A stretch of DNA of 64,000 nucleotides from the NCBI RefSeq assembly GCF_002899455.1, contig NZ_PPFB01000001.1, forward strand, positions 6,704,501 to 6,768,500. Reading direction: 5' to 3'. Origin of the DNA: Streptomyces sp. DH-12. Lineage in GTDB: Bacteria; Actinomycetota; Actinomycetes; Streptomycetales; Streptomycetaceae. Below the pieces are notes generated by a model, which was given only the letters and a program-made list of their open reading frames with translations, was not told where the DNA came from and ran no database searches. Shown piece after piece: positions 58,582 to 64,000 of this stretch. A program made the position numbers and the translations under genes. Numbering within the stretch: the first letter of the stretch is position 1; each line of letters begins with the position of its first letter.

Positions 58582-60189
58582 TCAGATCCGGTTCTCGTCC
58601 TCCGCGCCGCAGGAGCTGCCGCTCGGCGGGAGCGTGCCGTGCAGCAGGAAGTCGTCGACCTTGCGGTGGACGCACTCGGACGAACCGTAGCCGGTGTGGC
58701 CCTCGCCGCGGTTGTCCAGCACCACGGCCGACGGGCCCAGCCGCTTCGCCGTCTGCTCCGTCCAGTGGTACGGGGTGGCCGGGTCGCCCCGGGTGCCCAC
58801 CAGCAGCATCTTCGGGGTGTCGAGGTCCTTGACCTGCTCGCGGATGTAGTCGGTCCCCTTGGGCCGGCCGTGGCACAGCACCACCTGCGCCAGCCGGTAC
58901 GGCCCGAACACCGGAGACGCCTCCTCGTACGTCTCACGCAGGCGCGTGAGTTCCTCGGCGAGGTGTTCCGCGTCCGGACGGTCGGGGTCGTCGGCGCAGT
59001 TCACCGCCATCAGCGCCGCCGGCAGATTGTCCAGCGGCACGTCCTCCGCGTCGGCGAGCGGCTCGTCCGGGCGCGCGGGGGAGGGGGCCGTCCCGCCGGA
59101 CGCGAGGGATTCCACGCCGCTCGTGTCGCCGTCCTCCACCAGCTCGGCGAGCGCCCGCTGCAGCAGCGGCCACATCTCCTTGGCGTAGAGGCCCTGGGCG
59201 ATGGCGCCGGCCAGGTCCTGGCCGGTGAACTCGTAGCCGAAGGCGGACGGCACCGGGGTGTCGTCGAGGGAGCGGACCAGCTCCACGACCTGTGCGCGGG
59301 CGGCGCGCGCGTCCTGTCCGAACGGGCAGGAGAGTTCCCCGGTGCACCAGGTGAGGAAGTTGTCCAGCGCCGTCTGCTGCCCGCGGGCGCTGGCGAGCCC
59401 CTGCTCGGCCAGCGGCTCGGTCAGCGTGTCCACACCGTCCAGCGCCATCCGGCCGACCTTGTCGGGGAACCGGGCCGCGTAGACCGCGCCGAGGCGGGTC
59501 CCGTAGGAGAACCCGAGGTAGTTGAGCTTCTTGTCGCCGAGCGCCTGACGCATCACGTCCAGGTCGCGGGCCACGTCCACGGTGCCCATGTGGGCGAGGA
59601 CCGGCCCGGAGTTCTTCTCGCACTCGGCCGCCACCTCGCGCAACTGCCGCAGCGCGTCCCGCGGATCGCCCGTCTCCTCGCCGTCGGTCGCCTCCAGCGC
59701 GCGGCTGGTGGCGTCGGTCCCGCAGCTCACCGGGGAGGAGCGGCCCACGCCCCGCGGGTCGAACGACACCACGTCGTAGTCGTCGGTCAGACCGAGGAAG
59801 TCCTTGCGGCCCTGGGCGAGCCCCTGCACCCCGGAGCCGCCCGGACCGCCGAAGTTCAGCAGCACCGAGCCGCGGGGGTCGTCGGAGGACGCGCGGTAGC
59901 GGGCGAGCGCCAGCTCGAGGGTGCCCTTGCCGGGGTCGGCGTAGTCGAGCGGCACGGTGACCGTCCCGCACTGGAGGTCCTCCGGCACCTCCGTGCCCTC
60001 GCAGGCGGACCACGCGATCGTCTGGTCGTGGAAGCGGCCGAGGTCCGGCTCGTCGCGGCCGGTGGCCGTCAGGCCGGTCGCCAGCAGGACCAGCCCGACC
60101 GCTCCGGCCGCCGCGCCACGCCGGAAGGAGGGCGGCAGCGCGTTCGCGTGGTCACCGCCCCGGAGTCGCTCGGACAGCTCGCCCAGCAT
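58582..60189 (-). CDS. Tripeptidyl aminopeptidase-like alpha/beta hydrolase, exported
   Basis: 535 residues, ATG with GGGAGG. The hydrophobic segment GAAAGAVGLVLLATGLTATG near residue 28 suggests a signal peptide or anchor. The hydrolase has NFGGPGGSGV (oxyanion), DVVSFDPRGVGRSSPVSC, the nucleophile elbow GFSYGTRLGAVYAARFP, an acid near LLVGTRGDPATP and the histidine GEGHTGYG. This is the TAP/SlpD-type family with the TAP-like C-terminal domain, which releases tripeptides from N-termini. Confidence 0.92.
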   Translation of the reverse strand: MLGELSERLRGGDHANALPPSFRRGAAAGAVGLVLLATGLTATGRDEPDLGRFHDQTIAWSACEGTEVPEDLQCGTVTVPLDYADPGKGTLELALARYRASSDDPRGSVLLNFGGPGGSGVQGLAQGRKDFLGLTDDYDVVSFDPRGVGRSSPVSCGTDATSRALEATDGEETGDPRDALRQLREVAAECEKNSGPVLAHMGTVDVARDLDVMRQALGDKKLNYLGFSYGTRLGAVYAARFPDKVGRMALDGVDTLTEPLAEQGLASARGQQTALDNFLTWCTGELSCPFGQDARAARAQVVELVRSLDDTPVPSAFGYEFTGQDLAGAIAQGLYAKEMWPLLQRALAELVEDGDTSGVESLASGGTAPSPARPDEPLADAEDVPLDNLPAALMAVNCADDPDRPDAEHLAEELTRLRETYEEASPVFGPYRLAQVVLCHGRPKGTDYIREQVKDLDTPKMLLVGTRGDPATPYHWTEQTAKRLGPSAVVLDNRGEGHTGYGSSECVHRKVDDFLLHGTLPPSGSSCGAEDENRI

Positions 60190-60463
60190 CGAAGCCTCCC
60201 AAGGCGCCCCGACCGGCGCCCTCGCCCACCATAAGCGGGTCCCGCCGCGCCCGCCCGTCGGACGCGCGGCGCCGGCGTCGGTCCCGCGTCCGTGTGTTCG
60301 GGCACCGGGAGTTCGACGGACTTTGCCGGGGTTCGAACGCCGGGACCCCCTGGGGGGTGAACCGGATGCGGCATACGGAGGAGCCATAACCCGGATGCCA
60401 CGCCCGCGTTCTATCCGGTGGCGGGCGAACGCTCGCGACCAAGTCTGGAAGGGCAGGGAACCT

Positions 60464-61171
60464 ATGCGAAGGGTTACCCGAAACGGTGCGATCGCCGTCG
60501 CCGCCGCGTCCGGCGCGATGGCCATGGCGATGCCGGCGTACGCCGATTCCGGGGCGGGGGGCGTCGCGGCCGGATCGCCCGGAGCGGTGTCCGGGAACTC
60601 CGTGCAGCTCCCGGTGCACGTCCCGGCGAACGTGTGCGGGAACACGGTGAACGTGGTGGGCCTCCTCAACCCGGCCGCGGGCAACACCTGCGTCAACGAG
60701 GACGTCCGACAGGAGGACGCGTCCCGCGGCTCCGCGAAGGGCACGTCCGGCGGGTCGGGCACGTCCGGCGGGTCGGGCACGTCCGGCGGGTCGGGCACGT
60801 CCGGCGCGTCCGCCGGGAGCGACGCGCAGGGCTCGCCGGGCCTGCTGTCGGGCAACGGCGTGCAGCTGCCGGCGCACGTCCCGGTCAACGTGAGCGGCAA
60901 CAGCGTGAACGTGGTCGGCATCGGCGACCCGGCCACGGACAACAGCTCCGTCAACACCCCCGGCGAGCGTCCGGCGGAGCCCGACCCCGACCGGATCGTG
61001 CCGGCCCGCACCCTCCCCGCCCCCGTGCCGCAGCAGGCGGCCCCCGCGGAGCAGGTCGCGCTCGCCGAGACGGGCGCGGACCGGACGGTCCCGGTGCTCG
61101 CGACCGGCGCCGCACTGTTCCTGGGCGGGATCGCCCTCCACCGCCGCGCCCGGCTCCGCACGGGCGGCTGA
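60464..61171 (+). CDS. Long, sortase-anchored chaplin with two chaplin domains
   Basis: 235 residues. A signal peptide (MRRVTRNGAIAVAAASGAMAMAMPAYA) precedes chaplin domain 1 (SPGAVSGNSVQLPVHVPANVCGNTVNVVGLLNPAAGNTCVN), a Gly/Ser/Thr repeat (four GTSGGS units), chaplin domain 2 (GLLSGNGVQLPAHVPVNVSGNSVNVVGIGDPATDNSSVN), a Pro-rich segment and a sortase signal LAETG with a final membrane helix and RRR. Domain 2 lacks both cysteines of domain 1. Long chaplins coat aerial hyphae and anchor amyloid fibres to the wall. Confidence 0.95.
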   Translation: MRRVTRNGAIAVAAASGAMAMAMPAYADSGAGGVAAGSPGAVSGNSVQLPVHVPANVCGNTVNVVGLLNPAAGNTCVNEDVRQEDASRGSAKGTSGGSGTSGGSGTSGGSGTSGASAGSDAQGSPGLLSGNGVQLPAHVPVNVSGNSVNVVGIGDPATDNSSVNTPGERPAEPDPDRIVPARTLPAPVPQQAAPAEQVALAETGADRTVPVLATGAALFLGGIALHRRARLRTGG

Positions 61172-61191
61172 CCGCCCGGCGGAAACGCTCC

Positions 61192-61231
61192 GCCGCCCCG
61201 GGTCCGCCGTGCCGGACGGACCCGGGGCGGC
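61192..61231. terminator. GC-rich hairpin after the chaplin gene
   Basis: A 15-bp perfect stem (GCCGCCCCGGGTCCG / CGGACCCGGGGCGGC) is followed by TTTCG on the plus strand. It lies between convergent genes and terminates the chaplin transcript, perhaps also the deaminase. Confidence 0.88.
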
Positions 61232-61236
61232 TTTCG

Positions 61237-61722
61237 TCAGTCGCTTCGCCGATGGAACCGCCGGTGCAACGCCGCGATGTCCCCGGTCAGTTCAGGCACC
61301 GGCCCCTCCACGGCCACACCCGGGGCGATCGCGGAGACCGGCAGGGTCCGCACGGGCGGCTCGGGCACGCCCAGCTCCGCCAGCCAGGCCGCCAGCTGCT
61401 CGGACGAGGCGACGTACACGATGCGTCCCAGGCCCACCCAGGCGTGGGCGGCGGCGCACATCGGGCAGTGCTCCCCGGAGGTGTAGACGGTGGCGGCCGC
61501 TCGTTCCCCGGGCGTCATGTGCGCCGCCGCCCAGCGCGCCAGCTCGAACTCCGGGTGCCGGGTGCGGTCACCGGACGCCACCCGGTTGTGGTCCTCGGCG
61601 AGCACCGTGCCGTCCCCGGACACCAGCACCGAGCCGAACGGCTCGTCGCCCGCCTCCAGCGCCTCGGCGGCCAGTTCCACGCAGCGCCGCAGATACGGCA
61701 GTTCGTCGTCCCGCACAGCCAT
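61237..61722 (-). CDS. Nucleoside/guanine deaminase (CMP/dCMP deaminase family)
   Basis: 161 residues. The zinc motif is HPEFELA (HxE) and SGEHCPMCAAAHAW (PCxxC), with an N-terminal LRRCVELAAEALEAGDEPFGSVLV. This is the tRNA-adenosine/guanine deaminase-like layout. HPE (not HAE) and the later sequence are like guanine or cytosine-type deaminases of soil bacteria; the substrate is not certain. Confidence 0.85.
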   Translation of the reverse strand: MAVRDDELPYLRRCVELAAEALEAGDEPFGSVLVSGDGTVLAEDHNRVASGDRTRHPEFELARWAAAHMTPGERAAATVYTSGEHCPMCAAAHAWVGLGRIVYVASSEQLAAWLAELGVPEPPVRTLPVSAIAPGVAVEGPVPELTGDIAALHRRFHRRSD

Positions 61723-61808
61723 GGTCCCGTCCCGTCTCCTCCGGCGGCTCGATCGCGAGCCACCCTAATCCCGTTGCTTCCGTGACCGGCGGCTGATGCA
61801 CTCCTGGC

Positions 61809-62666
61809 ATGCATGCCGCCACCACACCGGCCCTGCTCGCCCTCTACGACCGCGAGATACGACAGGGAGCCCGTCCCGAAGGCCCCGACGACCACGTCGA
61901 ACGCGTCGGCCGGGTGGTGCGCCGCACCGCCCCCGCGCACGGCTGGAACGGCGTCGTCTGGTCCGGGCTCGCCTCGCCCGGCGAGGCGGACGCGGCGATC
62001 GCGGAGCAGATCGCGCACTACACGGCTCACGGCCTCGCCTTCGAGTGGAAGCTGTACGCCCACGACACCCCGGCGGACCTCGGCCGGCGACTCACCGCGG
62101 CCGGGTTCACCCGGGAGCCCGACGAGACGCTCATGGCGGCGGAGACCGGCGGGCTGTCCCTGAACGTGGACGTGCCCGACGGCATCCGGGTCGTACCGGT
62201 CACCGACCGGACCGGTGTCGACCGGGTGGCCGAGGTGCACGAACGGGCCTTCGGCGACGACGCGTCCCGCCTGCGCCGCCGGCTCCTCGACGCGCTGACC
62301 GCCACCCCGGACGAGGTCGTCGCCGTCCTCGCCCTGGCCGGCGAGGAACCGGTGAGCGCGGCCCGCCTGGAACTGACCCCCGGCACGACGTTCGCCGGGC
62401 TGTGGGGCGGCGGCACCGTACCGGAGTGGCGGGGCCGCGGCGTCTACCGCGCCCTGGTCGCCCACCGCGCCCGCGTCGCCGCCGCCCGCGGCCGCCGCCA
62501 CCTCCACGTCGACGCCTCGTCGCAGAGCCGCCCCATCCTGCGGCGCCTGGGCTTCACGGCCCTGACGGTCACGACGCCGTACGTGTACGAGCCCGCCCCC
62601 GGGCCGGGGCACGGGCGGGGAGGACACGGCCCGGGTCCGGCTCCGCACCGGCGTGACCGCCGGTAG
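61809..62666 (+). CDS. GNAT-family N-acetyltransferase
   Basis: 285 residues from ATG 61809. The C-terminal half holds GEEPVSAARLELTPGTTFAGLWGGGTVPEWRGRGVYRALVAHRARVAAARGRRHLHVDASSQSRPILRRLGFTAL, with the acetyl-CoA loop RGRGVYRAL, the GNAT pattern. The N-terminal half (LYDREIRQGARP) may be a second, degenerate GNAT fold. The acceptor is unknown. Confidence 0.87.
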   Translation: MHAATTPALLALYDREIRQGARPEGPDDHVERVGRVVRRTAPAHGWNGVVWSGLASPGEADAAIAEQIAHYTAHGLAFEWKLYAHDTPADLGRRLTAAGFTREPDETLMAAETGGLSLNVDVPDGIRVVPVTDRTGVDRVAEVHERAFGDDASRLRRRLLDALTATPDEVVAVLALAGEEPVSAARLELTPGTTFAGLWGGGTVPEWRGRGVYRALVAHRARVAAARGRRHLHVDASSQSRPILRRLGFTALTVTTPYVYEPAPGPGHGRGGHGPGPAPHRRDRR

Positions 62667-62861
62667 GGGCCGCTCGACGCGGGGCCGGATCGAGGGGCCG
62701 TGACGGCCGGCTCCGGGCCGACAGGAGTGGGACCGCGCGGATGCCGGCGGAACCGGCCGCACGGCCGTGCATCGCCGCACATGCGGGAGCGGTGGCCGTC
62801 CCGCCGGGCGTGCAGACCACGGCCCGCGGGACGGCCACCGCTCGCACGGAGGCGCCGCGCC

Positions 62862-63125
62862 TCAGCGGCCGGCCTTCGTGCGGTCCAGGGCGGCCACGCC
62901 CACCGCCGCGAGGCCGATCTGGATCAGCCACTCCACCCAGTCCACCCCCTTGGTGTCCGCCACCCCGAACGCCGCCGCGAGGGCCGAGCCGATGAGGGCG
63001 GCGACGATGCCGACGAGGATCGTCCACAGCACCCCGATGCGCTGGCGGCCCGGGACGACCAGTCGGCCCAGGACGCCGATGACGATGCCGATGACGAGGG
63101 CACTGATGATGCCGTCGATCTCCAT
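62862..63125 (-). CDS. GlsB/YeaQ-like small membrane protein
   Basis: 87 residues from ATG 63125 (GGAAAGGGGAG). Three hydrophobic segments (ISALVIGIVIGVLGRLVVPGRQRIG, ILVGIVAALIGSALAAAFG, WVEWLIQIGLAAVGVAAL) match the small membrane family, of which a second example lies at 23040. Likely envelope stress-related; function undefined. Confidence 0.82.
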   Translation of the reverse strand: MEIDGIISALVIGIVIGVLGRLVVPGRQRIGVLWTILVGIVAALIGSALAAAFGVADTKGVDWVEWLIQIGLAAVGVAALDRTKAGR

Positions 63126-63278
63126 GTCTCCCCTTTCCGTGTCCTCCGCTGAGGTGCGTCTGCCCGCTGCCCGCGGCGGCAGTCGTCGAAGGCGCCGGGC
63201 GACGCGGCACACGCGCGGAGAAGGGGCCGGTCCGCGGGGCGCGCGGACCGGCCGGGGGTGAGGGAGTCCTCGTGGGCT

Positions 63279-63728
63279 CTACGACCGCGACGACTTGGAA
63301 GCGGCCCTGGCCGCGGTGGCGGCGCAGGCGGTGCCCAGGATCACGGTGAGGGCGCCGATGATGAGGTTGTTCCAGATCACTCCGGCGTCGGGGTCGGTGC
63401 CCACCACCCATGGCGAGATGATCATCCAGATGCCCAGCGCGCACATGGCTCCGCTGAGGCCGTACATGCGCGAGGGGGCCGCCGTGAAGCCGAGGGCGAG
63501 CAGGCCGATCGCGATGCCGACGATCAGGTTGTGCGCCACGAGCGACGGCTGGCTCGTCGTGTAGTGGAGGACCCACGGGGACACCGCGCAGTAGAGGCCG
63601 AGCAGGAACACCGGCCCGTCCACGAAGGCCACGTCACGGCTGCCGAGGACACGCTCGTACCGTGCGCGCATCTCGGGTGCGTCCGGATGACTGGAGAGAT
63701 CACCGCGCTGGTGTGAGACGTTGGCCAT
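63279..63728 (-). CDS. SPW-repeat membrane protein
   Basis: 149 residues from an ATG with AGGAGAGG. A charged N-terminus is followed by four helices with two SPW motifs (AVSPWVLHYTTSQPSLVAHNLIVGIAIGLLAL and ISPWVVGTDPDAGVIWNNLIIGALTVILG). This is the normal SPW-repeat protein pattern found in Streptomyces stress genes. Confidence 0.93.
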   Translation of the reverse strand: MANVSHQRGDLSSHPDAPEMRARYERVLGSRDVAFVDGPVFLLGLYCAVSPWVLHYTTSQPSLVAHNLIVGIAIGLLALGFTAAPSRMYGLSGAMCALGIWMIISPWVVGTDPDAGVIWNNLIIGALTVILGTACAATAARAASKSSRS

Positions 63729-63818
63729 AGTCCTCTCCTTCGACTAGCAGGCCTGACCGCGTCTGGGTGCGGTATGCGGGAAGCGCCGCGTATATCCCAT
63801 TGTGCGCTTATTTCCCCT

Positions 63819-64000
63819 TTATGTGTAGTCGGACGCCGCTCCCTCGCCGTGCCTGGTCGCCGACGCGGGAGCAGGCGGGAACGCCGCTCCATTCTTCAGG
63901 ACGGTGTGGTCCGCGAGGGTCCGCGCACGCGGACCGGAGCCGGCCTCGCGGGGCAGCGGCGGGATCCCGTGGCCGCCGAGGAGCCGGATGCCCTTGCCGG
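63819..64000 (-). CDS. 3' end of a gene running off the right edge
   Basis: On the minus strand an open frame runs 60 codons from the window edge to a TAA (63819-63821), with mostly GC-rich third positions. The sequence ends LADHTVLKNGAAFPPAPASATRHGEGAASDYT. The start is outside the window and I do not recognise the family. No opposing gene is supported in this stretch. Confidence 0.5.
   Translation of the reverse strand, partial: GKGIRLLGGHGIPPLPREAGSGPRARTLADHTVLKNGAAFPPAPASATRHGEGAASDYT

Noticed and set aside
57805..60234. An 809-codon plus-strand frame
   Set aside because: It lies opposite the tripeptidyl-aminopeptidase-like gene, whose catalytic motifs are clear, and shows no motif of its own.
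60325..60350. A tRNA-like GGTTCGAA word
   Set aside because: No cloverleaf can be formed around it, so it is a chance word in the intergenic region.
60735..60800. A repeat array with possible CRISPR character
   Set aside because: The 18-bp units are in frame with the chaplin gene and encode GTSGGS linkers.

Overview
The window is high-GC actinobacterial DNA, almost certainly from a Streptomyces. Evidence for this is GC-rich third codon positions throughout, GTG and TTG starts, many 1- or 4-base gene overlaps, a sortase-anchored chaplin, an NsdA-like regulator, an SPW-repeat protein, a DUF397 protein and a DUF1876 protein. No rRNA, tRNA, insertion sequence or CRISPR array was recognised.

Region 1 (1-17.9 kb) looks like a zinc-starvation island. 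A tightly coupled operon encodes the 3' end of a thiazoline-forming PKS/NRPS (KR-carrier-cyclization-thioesterase), a nickel/oligopeptide-type ABC importer, two free-standing methyltransferases and a carrier-Cy-carrier protein. It resembles a yersiniabactin-type synthetase split into separate polypeptides. It is followed by a divergent thioredoxin-reductase-like / saccharopine-dehydrogenase-like pair with a near-perfect Fur/Zur-type operator between them, and then by the run bL32 (cysteine-free paralogue) - CobW-type GTPase - Fur/Zur-family regulator, with a second Zur-like box upstream. The inferred picture is a metallophore made and re-imported under zinc limitation, together with zinc-sparing ribosomal and metallochaperone functions.

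Region 2 (18-21 kb) holds a decayed ABC ATPase and a divergent ArsR/SmtB repressor and P1B-4 metal-export ATPase, so uptake and efflux functions lie side by side. Region 3 (21-28.1 kb) encodes TerD, a GlsB/YeaQ membrane protein, a BlaI-type repressor with an M56 (BlaR1-like) protease, an LCP cell-wall ligase, Spo0M and small proteins. Four copies of the dyad TCTACA-N4-TGTAGA (three perfect) lie in promoter positions here, which suggests a local BlaI regulon not limited to beta-lactam resistance.

Region 4 (28.1-37.5 kb) contains remnants of a sensor kinase, an ABC-2 permease and a universal stress protein, then intact DUF1876, CBS-BON, universal stress protein and phosphoketolase genes (a dormancy/low-energy type set), and two DUF21-CBS (CorC/HlyC) membrane proteins preceded by a structured leader. 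Region 5 (37.5-48.7 kb) holds a polyprenyl-sugar glycosyltransferase pair, a SigE-type ECF sigma factor with a membrane partner, a Cys-rich copper-storage-like protein, a CrtI-like oxidoreductase, a secreted beta-lactamase-fold hydrolase, a TetR regulator and PaaK.

Region 6 (48.7-64 kb) carries DUF397, a universal stress protein, a secreted amidase, an aminoglycoside-phosphotransferase-fold protein divergent from an NsdA-like regulator, a PAS-PP2C phosphatase with altered metal motifs, two truncated genes meeting head to head, a tripeptidyl-aminopeptidase-like hydrolase, a two-domain chaplin, a deaminase, a GNAT protein and small membrane proteins. Several strong GC-rich hairpins separate convergent genes. 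All function calls come from motifs read by eye; no database search was run.
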